Source of the DNA: Epilithonimonas zeae
GTDB lineage: Bacteria > Bacteroidota > Bacteroidia > Flavobacteriales > Weeksellaceae
NCBI RefSeq assembly: GCF_023278365.1
Contig: NZ_CP075338.1
Location: forward strand, 3,658,001 to 3,722,000
Length of the DNA: 64,000 bases
Direction of reading: 5' to 3'
Shown piece after piece: positions 43,066 through 51,677 of this stretch; the first letter of the stretch is position 1; each line of letters opens with the position of its first letter. The translations under genes were made by a program, and so were the position numbers. The notes under the pieces are model-generated. The model was not told where the DNA came from and did not search any database. It saw nothing but the letters and a program-made list of their open reading frames with translations.

Positions 43066-44064
43066 TTAATTTTTCTCGAGATAATAAAGATACTCTGTCG
43101 TTCCCGAAGCTTTGTGATTTCTGTTTTCTTCTTTATCGGCACGGAAACGCTGATACTCGGTTGTAAATATATCATATTTCCCGAATTTGGAAAGTATGTT
43201 TCTAATTTCACTTTCAGGCATCAATCCTTCGTTGTTGTAGCTTAGAAAAATATGTTGAAAATGAGCGTTTTGGATAAGGTTTTCAAAGCTTTTTGAAACC
43301 TCAATCTTGCTGCAGTATTTTGATTTTTGATAATTCCTCAGTCCCGTTTTTCCTTTTGGAGAGAAATTGTCATATTTCGCAATCGTGTTCAGAAGATGAT
43401 AGTTGGCGCCGTATTGCCGTGCGTTGTAAGGCGGGTCGAGATAAAGAATATCGCCTTCGATCGTTTTGATTAATTCGTTGGCATCTTCATTATAAACCTC
43501 GTGATTGTTTTCAGTCAGTTCAAAATTAGCAGGCTGAAGTTCCAGTTTTTTCTGAGCCGATTTTTTGATTTGTTTCAAAAACGCACCATAAACCGAAGCC
43601 GTGTTGGCGATTTTATCAGCCGCTTCCAAAAGTGAACAAAGCAAAAAATAATATTGATCTTCGCTTATTTTCTGAGATGATTTCCAGTTTTCAATTTTTT
43701 GTCGAACCGAATCTATTTTTTTTCCGTTCTCTTCTGAAAAATAAAGCCGTTCTGATGTCCCATTTTCCGAATATTCATTAAAAATAAAACCAGATTTTCC
43801 ATTAATAAGATTCAGTTCTTGAATCAGGTTTTTAAATTCAAATTTTTGATGATTCCCGATGTAATTTCGGTTAAGAACATAACTGTAAAATTCGAAATCG
43901 TTGCTGATGATTTTCTTGGTTTCTGCTTTGAAATTTCTGCCGACAATTCCGGTTCCAGCGAATAGATCGCAAAATGTTTTTTCGTTTAGATCTCTACCAA
44001 CAACCTGATAAACGCTTTTTTTGATAAAATCCGAAAGTTTGTTTTTGGAACCGATGTAATTCAT
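43066..44064 (-). CDS. DNA adenine-N6 methyltransferase, D12 class
   Basis: A 332-residue Dam-type DNA methyltransferase. The N-terminal MNYIGSKNKL is the D12-class lead-in. The SAM-binding FAGTG is at 35-39 and the catalytic DPPYN at 210-214, in the alpha-group order. A target-recognition region of about 100 residues lies between them. It methylates adenine in an unknown short site. The gene upstream at 44156 may be the matching endonuclease, which would make this half of a type II system; otherwise it is an orphan. Confidence 0.92.
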   Translation of the reverse strand: MNYIGSKNKLSDFIKKSVYQVVGRDLNEKTFCDLFAGTGIVGRNFKAETKKIISNDFEFYSYVLNRNYIGNHQKFEFKNLIQELNLINGKSGFIFNEYSENGTSERLYFSEENGKKIDSVRQKIENWKSSQKISEDQYYFLLCSLLEAADKIANTASVYGAFLKQIKKSAQKKLELQPANFELTENNHEVYNEDANELIKTIEGDILYLDPPYNARQYGANYHLLNTIAKYDNFSPKGKTGLRNYQKSKYCSKIEVSKSFENLIQNAHFQHIFLSYNNEGLMPESEIRNILSKFGKYDIFTTEYQRFRADKEENRNHKASGTTEYLYYLEKN

Positions 44065-44081
44065 TAATAATTGGTCATAAA

Positions 44082-44145
44082 GGCTTCGAGAGCCTCAGCC
44101 TGACAAGGGTAAATTAGATTTGTCACACTGAGCGGAGTCGAAATG
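44082..44145. repeat. REP-like inverted repeat (CTTCGA type)
   Basis: CTTCGAGAGCCTCAGCCTGACA, split here as CTTCGAGAGC and CTCAGCCTGACA, faces its imperfect inverse TGTCACACTGAGCGGAGTCG at 44121-44140. The sequence type TGTCACACTGAGCG-GAGTCGAA is a familiar intergenic repeat of flavobacteria. It lies between the methyltransferase and the possible endonuclease. Confidence 0.75.
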
Positions 44146-44155
44146 TTTTTTAATT

Positions 44156-44770
44156 TTAGGCTTTAATCCAAATAACATCAGACAAAATTTCCCTCGAATC
44201 CAAATTTAAGGAAACTAAATTGTCCTTGGAAAAATTACGTAGATAATCTTCAATCTTTTCTTGGATCAGAGTCAATTCTGTTTTCAGTTTCCAATGTTCG
44301 TTGCTTTTCTCATTGAAGAAAATAGTAAACAAACGGTTTTCAAGATGTTTTCTCCCTTGCTGACTTTGATTTTGATAAAGCCATTCAATCAATTCTTTTT
44401 TGTGATCAATCGCATAATCAAAACTTTTCCCCAATTGTTTTGGAAACACGCTGCTTTTATGATCAAATGGAATCTCCGAAATATAAAAGTCTACAGTTTT
44501 CGAAAACTGATTTTCTTCTTTTCTAACGTTGGGATGATTTATAAAAATTTGTTCAATCGCTTTTGCAGACCAGAAATTCAGCCAACGATTGAAAGCATAA
44601 TTTCTCAGTTCTGAATCAAAATCTTTACATTGATTTTTAAGGTTTTCAAAATCCTGAATCTGGTAAATGAATTTCGTTTTTCTATCCCATTCATCCGACT
44701 GCTTTCTTCCCCAATTGTAAGGAAAATCAAGACGCTTCTTAAGCTCGGATTCTAAGGATTGGAGATTCAT
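44156..44770 (-). CDS. Hypothetical protein, possible restriction endonuclease partner
   Basis: 204 residues, soluble, family not recognised. The segment TVDFYISEIPFDHKSSVF has D94 and D103-H104-K105, which fits the spacing of a PD-(D/E)XK nuclease core (beta-strand, D, then D/E-x-K). It lies 91 bp upstream of the adenine methyltransferase on the same strand. These two facts together suggest the endonuclease of a type II system, but neither is proof. The start codon directly abuts the stop of the M23 peptidase gene. Confidence 0.5.
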   Translation of the reverse strand: MNLQSLESELKKRLDFPYNWGRKQSDEWDRKTKFIYQIQDFENLKNQCKDFDSELRNYAFNRWLNFWSAKAIEQIFINHPNVRKEENQFSKTVDFYISEIPFDHKSSVFPKQLGKSFDYAIDHKKELIEWLYQNQSQQGRKHLENRLFTIFFNEKSNEHWKLKTELTLIQEKIEDYLRNFSKDNLVSLNLDSREILSDVIWIKA

Positions 44771-45592
44771 TTAATAATTTTTGGTGTAACTTTTTTTCTC
44801 TTGCAGATAAATTGGATTTGGACTTTCTTTCACCCGGAATTTAGTTTTATAATATGTTCTTTCTCCATCAATTTTATTAGTAAAAACTGAAAAGTGAAGA
44901 TGTGGACCTTTGCTCCAACCAGTATTCCCACTATATCCAATTAGTTCTCCCTGTTTGACGTCGTCACCTTTTTTAACCGTTATGCCATCTTTCTTAAGAT
45001 GTACATATTCCCCGAAGGTTCCATCATCGTGGAGAATGATAATTTTATTATTAAATTTTGCACAATCTTTTGTAAGACAAGATTGATTAGAATCTGATTT
45101 TGTAATGACTACTTTTCCACTTCTTGCTGCAAAAACTTGAGTTCCAAGTTTATGACTGAAATCTAAAGAGTAAGCATTTTGATGAGAAAAAGCACCATTA
45201 TATCCTTGATAAATCGTTTGTGAAGTATTAGTCGGGTAGGGCAGCCAATAGACTTCTTCTATATCAGTAGGCTTTGAATTCACATCACCAAAAACATAAT
45301 AGACATTATAATTGAATTTGTAAGATTTAAATTGATCTTGTGCGTCAATTTTTGAAATAATGAATTTTTTAGTATTTGCAGGGATTACAATAATACTTTT
45401 ATTAGCTAAACTGGATTTTACATTTTCTCCAGAATATTCATACTCAATACTTACAGGGCAAAATTCATTATTGTCAACAGTAATTACGTTGGTTTTGTTT
45501 TCTAAATATTTGTCAAACTTTATGTCAGGAGATTCCTGAGAAAAAATAAGTAGAGGAAGAAATAATAAAAGATAAAAAACTTTATAATTCAT
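44771..45592 (-). CDS. M23 family metallopeptidase (peptidoglycan endopeptidase-like)
   Basis: 273 residues. The signal peptide (1-18) is followed by an N-terminal beta region of about 110 residues and a LytM-type M23 domain. Zinc ligands are in SHQNAYSLDFSH (His and Asp) and in the HLHF motif (GPHLHFSVF). M23 enzymes cut peptidoglycan crosslinks in the periplasm. It lies 7 bp after the Gfo/Idh/MocA oxidoreductase and 0 bp before the possible endonuclease. Confidence 0.92.
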   Translation of the reverse strand: MNYKVFYLLLFLPLLIFSQESPDIKFDKYLENKTNVITVDNNEFCPVSIEYEYSGENVKSSLANKSIIVIPANTKKFIISKIDAQDQFKSYKFNYNVYYVFGDVNSKPTDIEEVYWLPYPTNTSQTIYQGYNGAFSHQNAYSLDFSHKLGTQVFAARSGKVVITKSDSNQSCLTKDCAKFNNKIIILHDDGTFGEYVHLKKDGITVKKGDDVKQGELIGYSGNTGWSKGPHLHFSVFTNKIDGERTYYKTKFRVKESPNPIYLQEKKSYTKNY

Positions 45593-45599
45593 AAATCCA

Positions 45600-46565
45600 C
45601 TATTTCTGTATCAACCTCATAATCTCCAAAGCCACCTTCAAAGCTTCGGTTCCGTCTTCCAAGGAAACTTCTACTGGAACATCATTTTTAATGGCGTTCG
45701 CAAAGCTTTCCAATTCATCCAAAATCGCATTGTTGGGTTGAATATTCGGATATTCGAATAGGATTTGGTTTTTCTCGCCTTCCGCATTTTCGATAATCAT
45801 ATCAAAGTCGGACGGATTTTCCGGCGCAGGTTTCATTCGGATAACTTCTGCTTTTTTCTCTAAGAAATCTACAGAAACATAAGCATCTTGCTGGAAAAAT
45901 CTTGATTTACGCATTGCTTTCATCGATATTCTGGATGTTGTCAGGTTTGCTACACAACCATTTTCGAACTCGATTCTCGCGTTACAAATGTCTGGCGTTT
46001 TGCTCACCACAGAAACACCGCTGGCATGGATTTGTTTCACTTTAGATTTTACCAGACTCAACAATATATCCAGATCATGAATCATCAGATCCAAAACCAC
46101 AGAAACATCCGTTCCTCTCGGATTGAATTCTGCCAGCCTGTGAATCTCAATGAACATTGGATTCTGAATATAATCTTTCGCTCCGATGAAAGCTGGATTG
46201 TATCTTTCAACGTGACCAACTTGTGCTTTGATACCGAATTCTCTGCATTTGTAAAGAATTTCTTCCGCTTGTTCAAGAGTTTGAGTCACAGGTTTTTCGA
46301 TAAAAAAATGGATGCCTTTTTCAATCGTTTTAAGTGCATAATCGTAGTGATAAAGCGTTGGTGTCACAATATCCAACATCTCGATTTCGTTCAACAAAGC
46401 TTCGAAGCTTTCAAAATATTTATAACCCAATTCCGCTTCCAGTTTTCTTCCGTTTTCCGCATCTTTATCGTGGAAACCAACGAGTTCGTACTTCTCAGAT
46501 TGATTCAGTAATCTCAAATGGATTTTCCCGAGATGTCCTGCACCTACAAGTCCTGCTTTTATCAT
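45600..46565 (-). CDS. Gfo/Idh/MocA family oxidoreductase
   Basis: 321 residues. The N-terminal Rossmann domain has GLVGAGHLGKIHLRLL, and the conserved catalytic EKP motif appears in HFFIEKPVTQTL. The C-terminal alpha/beta domain holds the sugar substrate in this family. Family members use NAD(P) to oxidise or reduce sugars and inositols, often in nucleotide-sugar synthesis. The neighbours do not indicate the substrate. Confidence 0.92.
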   Translation of the reverse strand: MIKAGLVGAGHLGKIHLRLLNQSEKYELVGFHDKDAENGRKLEAELGYKYFESFEALLNEIEMLDIVTPTLYHYDYALKTIEKGIHFFIEKPVTQTLEQAEEILYKCREFGIKAQVGHVERYNPAFIGAKDYIQNPMFIEIHRLAEFNPRGTDVSVVLDLMIHDLDILLSLVKSKVKQIHASGVSVVSKTPDICNARIEFENGCVANLTTSRISMKAMRKSRFFQQDAYVSVDFLEKKAEVIRMKPAPENPSDFDMIIENAEGEKNQILFEYPNIQPNNAILDELESFANAIKNDVPVEVSLEDGTEALKVALEIMRLIQK

Positions 46566-46615
46566 AGCTTATTTTTCTTAAGGAGGTAAATTTAAGAATT
46601 ATCACAAATCCAAAT

Positions 46616-46652
46616 AAAAAAAGACTTAGAATTTTTGAAGTTTCTGAGTCTT
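46616..46652 (-). terminator. Terminator before the oxidoreductase gene, after the gene at 46801
   Basis: AAGACT-AGAA type stem (46621-46652) with a T-run on the minus strand. Confidence 0.75.
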
Positions 46653-46673
46653 GTCATTTAATAATATTCGTTT

Positions 46674-46783
46674 GGGCAGCTTAATCCGCCTGTAGTTTGT
46701 CCTGAGCTTGTCGAAGGGCTCTCAATCTTTTCACTCCATTACGTTGCGTAAAAAGGATTTCCGCTCAAGTCGGGCTGCGGATT
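46674..46783. repeat. Palindromic intergenic repeat, family 1 copy D with nested REP
   Basis: Left block GGGCAGCTTAATCCGCC, right block AAAAAGGATTTCCGCTCAAG then TCGGGCTGCGGATT: ends complementary (AATCCGC/GCGGATT). The middle holds TTTGTCCTGAGCTTGTCGAA, a different REP type, inserted between the arms. Matches copy E at 51548. Confidence 0.75.
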
Positions 46784-46800
46784 GAACTTTAATATTTTAT

Positions 46801-47067
46801 TTAGAGATTTTTTAGTGCCGTTTTTAAGTGTTTCAAAAGAAGTGTAATTACTTCAATCTCTTCGTTAGAAAATGAATTTTTATTATTGTTTATAATGCTT
46901 TCAAAAGCTTCTGAAAAATCATACCAACCATCAGTTAATCTATTGACATAAGATTTGGCTGTTCTTAAATCTATTGCAATTTTGTACAAATTACCTTTTT
47001 CAATTTTGCTAATTAGTAAATCATAATTTTTCCAGTATTCTTCCCAATTGGTAATCTTCATAAGCAT
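46801..47067 (-). CDS. Small hypothetical protein
   Basis: 88 residues (or 86 from the second Met). A soluble, mostly helical protein (TNWEEYWKNYDLLISKIEKG, then IEVITLLLKHLKTALKNL). Family not recognised. It lies 28 bp after the second Gfo/Idh/MocA gene on the same strand. Repeat copy D lies immediately downstream. Confidence 0.65.
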   Translation of the reverse strand: MLMKITNWEEYWKNYDLLISKIEKGNLYKIAIDLRTAKSYVNRLTDGWYDFSEAFESIINNNKNSFSNEEIEVITLLLKHLKTALKNL

Positions 47068-47095
47068 AATAATTTATTCACTTATAATTAATAAT

Positions 47096-48124
47096 TCATA
47101 ACTCAACCACTTCCTCTTTCTCAGAACTTTCCTTCGCTGCTTCAATCACTTTCATCGTATGGAAAGCTTGTTTTGCAGTCGCAGGAACTTTTTTGTCATT
47201 GGCAATGGCGTTGTAAAGATCATCGTAGAAATCCAGATAATTGCCTTGGAAAGTTGGAAAATTCACAATTCTGTCATTGTAAACCAAAAGTCCTGTTTTT
47301 TCTTCGGGTTCAGTTCCCCAATTCTCACGATTCGGAACTTTTCCGAGTTTCAATTCATCTTCCTGAATATCCGCTCTATGCTTTAAAAAACTACCTTTCT
47401 TTCCATGAAGAACAAATGCAGGTGTCATTTCTTTTACAAAATAACTGGATTTTAGTCTCACTCTTTTGTCAGGATAATAAAGAAGAATGTCAAAATAATC
47501 ATCAATCTGTGTGTTCTCTCTTGTTCTTCTGATATCAGCAAAAACTTTTTCCGGATTTCCAAATAATGTCAAAGCCTGATCAATCACGTGCGAACCCAGA
47601 TCCATCAAAATACTTGCGCCGGGATTACCGTTTTCTTTCCACGCTTTCGGGCTCAGTTCGGGATTGTATCTTTCAAACCGGATTTCAGCTTCAACGATTT
47701 CTCCGAGATAATCCTCTTCCAAAACTTTTTTCACGGTTCTGAAATCACTGTCATATCGTCGGTTTTGATACACGCAAAGTTTCAGATTTTTTTCTTTAGC
47801 GAGTTTGTGCAATTCTTCAGCCTCCTGAGAAGTCGTCGTAAAAGCCTTTTCTACCAAAGCGTGTTTTCCGGCTTCCAAAACTTTCTTGGTGAATTCGAAA
47901 TGCGTGTCAATTGGTGTATTGACAACAACTAATTCTGCATCGCTTGCCAAAACTTCTTCCAGAGAATTAAAGCTTTTGACATTTGGATAATCGGTTTGTA
48001 TATTTTTTTTGCTTCGTTCGTAGGCGCCTATCAATTCAAATCCATCATTGACCTCAAGAAACGGTGCATGGAACAACTTCCCTGAACCACCATAAGCTAA
48101 CAAAGCAGTCTTTATTTGTCTCAT
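47096..48124 (-). CDS. Gfo/Idh/MocA family oxidoreductase, second paralogue
   Basis: 342 residues. The Rossmann loop reads LAYGGSGKLFHAPFLE, and the family's EKP motif is EKAF (HALVEKAFTTT), as in the YdgJ/inositol-dehydrogenase-like branch. The C-terminal domain has GSHVIDQALTLFGNP. It uses NAD(P) on a sugar-like substrate. It is a different branch from the paralogue at 45600. The two are separated by a small gene and a repeat, so they are not a recent tandem copy. Confidence 0.92.
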   Translation of the reverse strand: MRQIKTALLAYGGSGKLFHAPFLEVNDGFELIGAYERSKKNIQTDYPNVKSFNSLEEVLASDAELVVVNTPIDTHFEFTKKVLEAGKHALVEKAFTTTSQEAEELHKLAKEKNLKLCVYQNRRYDSDFRTVKKVLEEDYLGEIVEAEIRFERYNPELSPKAWKENGNPGASILMDLGSHVIDQALTLFGNPEKVFADIRRTRENTQIDDYFDILLYYPDKRVRLKSSYFVKEMTPAFVLHGKKGSFLKHRADIQEDELKLGKVPNRENWGTEPEEKTGLLVYNDRIVNFPTFQGNYLDFYDDLYNAIANDKKVPATAKQAFHTMKVIEAAKESSEKEEVVEL

Positions 48125-48360
48125 AAATTTTAAAATAATTTTGATGATGCAATTTAACCAAATAAAAATTCAAGCCACAAAGACTTGCAACTTGAATCTT
48201 ATTTAAGTTTTTAGCAGATTTTGCAAATAGTGCCGATTTTAAAAAAAATATTCTACCGAATCAGCATAATTTGCGAGATGTTCTATTCCAGGCTTCGAGA
48301 CTCATTCTCAGGTTTCCGAAAGCTCTCATATTCTCAAACTCTCCAATTCATCAACCCAAA

Positions 48361-49185
48361 TCATCCCATAATATGAAAACCTCCATCAACGTGACGGATT
48401 TCTCCGGTAATTCTGGTTTCTTTTCGGAAAAGATGAACAATCTCGTGCGCCAAATCTTCTGGCAAAGCATTTCCCAATGGACTGATTCTATTCGCTCTTT
48501 CTACATCTTCTACTTTCAAAGTTGCATTTCCTGCTTTGCTTCCCATATAAGGCGAGAATCGAATAGCATTGGCACGGATTCCGTATTTTTTTCCCAATTC
48601 GTAAGCCATTTCTATCGTCAATCTTTCGAGTGCCGCTTTTGCGATACTCATATTAATGTAAGGGAAAAACGAAACTTTCTCCGCAGCAATATAACTTAAA
48701 GAAACGATAGAAGCACCGTTTTGCAAAACGCCATTGGACAATAACGAATGACAAAGCGTCACCAACGAAAATGCTGACACATTCATCGTATCATTGAATT
48801 CCTCTGCAGTCACTTCCAGCATTGGTTTTACAGACTTATTTCTAATGGTTTTGTCCATTGCGATAGCGTGAAGAAAACCGTTCAGTTCGATATTTCTTGT
48901 TTTCAAATCATCAGCAAAATGACTTAAACTTTCTGGTAAAGTCACATCGAGTGGAGCTGTGTAAACATCATTTCCCAGCATTTTTTTACAAGCATTTTCG
49001 AAGTCTTCATAATTTTTATTGAGAAAAGATTCAGCTTTTTCGGAAAGATTTTTGTGAAATGGCGTTACGCCTAAGCCAGTACAAACAACTTTGCCGTTGT
49101 TCGCAAGAATTTTTTCGGCGGTTTTCATTGCAAGAGAATTTTCATCCGCAATTCCGGTAATTAGAAAAGTTTGATTATCTAACAT
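48361..49185 (-). CDS. fabI: Enoyl-[acyl-carrier-protein] reductase FabI-like
   Basis: A 274-residue short-chain dehydrogenase. The FabI-type start TFLITGIADENSLAM is followed by the catalytic Tyr and Lys in SYIAAEKVSFFPYINMSIAK. ENR enzymes reduce the double bond in the last step of each fatty-acid elongation round, using NAD(P)H. The ATG at 49185 gives the family start; the longer frame lies over an inverted repeat. A fabH homologue lies 90 bp upstream on the same strand, which supports a lipid role. Confidence 0.9.
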   Translation of the reverse strand: MLDNQTFLITGIADENSLAMKTAEKILANNGKVVCTGLGVTPFHKNLSEKAESFLNKNYEDFENACKKMLGNDVYTAPLDVTLPESLSHFADDLKTRNIELNGFLHAIAMDKTIRNKSVKPMLEVTAEEFNDTMNVSAFSLVTLCHSLLSNGVLQNGASIVSLSYIAAEKVSFFPYINMSIAKAALERLTIEMAYELGKKYGIRANAIRFSPYMGSKAGNATLKVEDVERANRISPLGNALPEDLAHEIVHLFRKETRITGEIRHVDGGFHIMG

Positions 49186-49205
49186 AATTTCTTTTTTTAG
49201 TTGAT

Positions 49206-49257
49206 GGTTGATAGTTTTTAGTTGATTGTAAGAAATATAATCCAACAACTATCAACC
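49206..49257. repeat. Inverted repeat between fabI and fabH
   Basis: GGTTGATAGTT (49206-49216) faces AACTATCAACC (49247-49257), with repeated GTTG/CAAC units around it. It could form a hairpin in the fabH-fabI transcript. Confidence 0.75.
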
Positions 49258-49275
49258 AAGAACCAACAACCTATT

Positions 49276-50253
49276 TTACGCTTTATAAAGTGCAGTTCCC
49301 CAAGTCCAGCCGGAACCAACCGCGGCAAACAATAAAAGATTTCCGGATTGTACACGACCGCTTTTGAAGGTTTCATCAAGCACAATCGGAATGGTTCCAC
49401 CGGAAGTGTTGGCGTATTTGTCCATATTCGTCATTACTTTTTCGAATGGGATATTGGTTTTTCCCGCTGTTTCCTGTAAGATTCGGATACTTGGTTGGTG
49501 TGGAATTACCCAATCTACATTGTCAGAAGTCAGTTGGTTGGCTTCTAAAATTTCATTGATTGTTTCGGGTAAAACTCTGGTTGCTGTTTCGAAGACCTCT
49601 TTTCCGTTCATTTGGAAATAGTGAAGACCCTGTTTCAACGTTTCTTCCGAAGCCGGAATTTCTGAACCACCAGCCGGGATATTAAAATGATATTTTCCGG
49701 TTCCATCTGCGTGTAGTTTGAAGTCAAAAAATCCTTTATCTTCGGTCGTAGCGGATAATAAGATAGCACCAGCACCGTCTCCAAAGAAAACAGAATCTTT
49801 TCTTTCCCAATCCGTAATCGTCGAAAAAGTATCAGCGCCGATGACTAATACATTTTTATACATTCCAGTTTCGATAAACTGGCAACCGATCGCAATGCCG
49901 TAAAGTCCACCTGAACAAACCGCAGAAATATCGAAAGCAACCGCTTGTGGTGCTTCCATTTTTTCCTGAACGAAACATGCTGTTGATGGCGCTTGTCTGT
50001 CCGGAGTCGAGGTTGCGACAATTATTAGGTCGATGTCTTTTGGAGTAACGTCTGTGTTTTCTAAAGCTCGCAATCCGGCTTTGTAGGCCAAATCGCTGGT
50101 CACCTCACCTTCGGCAATTCGGCGTTCTCTGATTCCCAGGTTTTTAAAAATCCATTCGTCGGACGAGCCTACTTTTTCGAAAAAATCATTCTTTAAAATT
50201 TTTGGCGGAACATACGAACCAGTTCCTTTGATGTAAGCTCTTAATTTCTGCAT
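49276..50253 (-). CDS. fabH: 3-oxoacyl-ACP synthase III (FabH) family protein
   Basis: A 325-residue beta-ketoacyl-ACP synthase III, which starts fatty-acid synthesis by joining acyl-CoA and malonyl-ACP. The catalytic triad is the Cys in FDISAVCSGGLYG, the His in WVIPHQPSIRIL and the Asn in YANTSGGTIP. Alternative in-frame ATGs lie at 50262 and 50274; the third Met (MQKLRAYIKGTGSYVP) fits the family start best. A TAGCTTTG box lies about 60 bp upstream. It could also be a secondary FabH acting in branched-chain or specialised lipid synthesis. Confidence 0.92.
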   Translation of the reverse strand: MQKLRAYIKGTGSYVPPKILKNDFFEKVGSSDEWIFKNLGIRERRIAEGEVTSDLAYKAGLRALENTDVTPKDIDLIIVATSTPDRQAPSTACFVQEKMEAPQAVAFDISAVCSGGLYGIAIGCQFIETGMYKNVLVIGADTFSTITDWERKDSVFFGDGAGAILLSATTEDKGFFDFKLHADGTGKYHFNIPAGGSEIPASEETLKQGLHYFQMNGKEVFETATRVLPETINEILEANQLTSDNVDWVIPHQPSIRILQETAGKTNIPFEKVMTNMDKYANTSGGTIPIVLDETFKSGRVQSGNLLLFAAVGSGWTWGTALYKA

Positions 50254-50314
50254 AACACTCATTCTATCATTCAATTAATTTAAAATATATTTAAGTTTTT
50301 AATAAAAAAACAAT

Positions 50315-50322
50315 CAAAGCTA
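50315..50322 (-). promoter_or_regulatory. -7 promoter box of the fabH-fabI pair
   Basis: TAGCTTTG on the minus strand; exact consensus, 40-61 bp before the possible fabH starts. Confidence 0.45.
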
Positions 50323-50443
50323 TAAACTTTATTTTAGATATGGATTAAATTTTTGATAATATTTTAATTTTATGATTCCTGTTTGGAATTTCAAATTTTA
50401 CTTCGGAAATTGCAGAAGAATTATTAAAGAACTAAAACTAATA

Positions 50444-51094
50444 ATGAGAGATACTTACGTTCACAAAGGCAAAAGGAAACAATTAATCGATTATCTTCAT
50501 CAGAAAATCGGGATTAGTGATAGTTTTGTTTTGAATGCGATGAATGAAGTGCCAAGACATCTTTTTATCGAGAGTGTTTTTGAAGATTATGCTTATGAAG
50601 ACCGAGCGTTTCCAATTGCTGCGAAACAAACCATTTCTCATCCGTCAACTGTTGCTGAACAAACCGAATTACTGGAAGTGAATGAAGGTGAAAAAGTATT
50701 GGAAATTGGTACAGGCTGCGGGTATCAGACAGCTGTTCTGATCCAAATGAAAGCTTTGGTTTACACAGTTGAACGCCAAAAAGATTTGTACAACTTTTCT
50801 ACCAAGATTCTCAGAGAATTGAATTTGAGACCAAAGTTTCAAAGTTTCGGTGATGGATTTGCAGGCTTGCCAACGTTTGCACCTTTTGATAAAGTATTGG
50901 TGACGTGTGGTGCAGAAATTTTGCCAACCGAATTATTAAAACAACTTAAAGTTGGTGGTAAAATGGTGATTCCATTAGGGAAAACGGACGAACAGATTCT
51001 TTACAGGTTTACGAAAATTTCTGATACTCAGTTTGAAAAAGAAGAATTCGGGGTTTATAAATTTGTACCGATGCTTCAGAATAAATCACACTAA
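50444..51094 (+). CDS. pcm: Protein-L-isoaspartate O-methyltransferase
   Basis: A 216-residue SAM-dependent repair enzyme that methylates isoaspartyl residues in damaged proteins. The family blocks are present: PRHLFIESVFEDYAYEDRAF, QTISHPSTVAEQTELL, the SAM motif LEIGTGCGYQTAVL, and VTCGAEILPTELLKQL. The ATG at 50444 gives the usual start. Its stop overlaps the ATG of the next gene by one base, so the two are translationally coupled. Confidence 0.95.
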   Translation: MRDTYVHKGKRKQLIDYLHQKIGISDSFVLNAMNEVPRHLFIESVFEDYAYEDRAFPIAAKQTISHPSTVAEQTELLEVNEGEKVLEIGTGCGYQTAVLIQMKALVYTVERQKDLYNFSTKILRELNLRPKFQSFGDGFAGLPTFAPFDKVLVTCGAEILPTELLKQLKVGGKMVIPLGKTDEQILYRFTKISDTQFEKEEFGVYKFVPMLQNKSH

Positions 51095-51543
51095 TGAAAG
51101 TTTATACAAGCAAAAGGGATTGGGTTTATGGTTCTTTATTTTTAGGAATCAGCCTGCTTTTTGTTTGGATTGTTATTGCATCTTATTTTGATACGCCATT
51201 TTCAGGGTGGCTAGTGTTGTTATTAATTTTGTTAAGCATTAATTCGGTTTTACTAATTAGTTTTTTCTTTATTAAAATTAGGATTGACGGTGAAGAATTG
51301 GTTGTAAATGTCATTTTCGATATTTTCAGAGTGAGTATTTTTAAAATAACGAAAATCCGAATCGGGGAAACAATGTGGAGCGGATTCGTTAAATGTGGAA
51401 CTTCGGTTGGTGGTTTGATTATCTTTTCGAAATACAAAAACGACCTTTACATCACACCGAAAAACCAGGATGAATTTCTAAAAAAATTACTGGGAATCAA
51501 TAGTCATATTGTGATAGAGGATGTAAGGAAAGATAAAGGTTGA
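51094..51543 (+). CDS. Membrane protein with a PH-like domain
   Basis: 149 residues. Two membrane segments (about 13-31 and 38-60) are followed by a soluble ~90-residue beta domain resembling the bacterial PH fold (IRIDGEELVVNVIFDIFRVS, then LYITPKNQDEFLKKL). It overlaps the pcm stop (TAATG). Function unknown; the coupling with pcm is not known to be functional. Confidence 0.75.
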   Translation: MKVYTSKRDWVYGSLFLGISLLFVWIVIASYFDTPFSGWLVLLLILLSINSVLLISFFFIKIRIDGEELVVNVIFDIFRVSIFKITKIRIGETMWSGFVKCGTSVGGLIIFSKYKNDLYITPKNQDEFLKKLLGINSHIVIEDVRKDKG

Positions 51544-51547
51544 ATTT

Positions 51548-51661
51548 GGCAAAGCTGCAGCCCGACTTGAACGGAAATCCTTTTTTGCTTGTTTTCATGT
51601 TCTATTGAACTTGAAAATTTCTGCAAAAAAGATTGGGAGTGGAAGGCGGAAATAGCTGCCC
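51548..51661. repeat. Palindromic intergenic repeat, family 1 copy E
   Basis: In reverse orientation to copy D. Reads GCAGCCCGACTTGAACGGAA then ATCCTTTTTTGC at the left, and GCGGAAATAGCTGCCC at the right, matching the arms of copy D. mazG starts 17 bp after it. Confidence 0.75.
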
Positions 51662-51677
51662 AAAAAATTTAAAAAAA

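Noticed and set aside
48125-48360. Gap of 236 bp between the oxidoreductase and fabI
   Set aside because: AT-rich; a weak CTTCGAGA-like remnant near 48293 may be a decayed REP, but it is too diverged to call.
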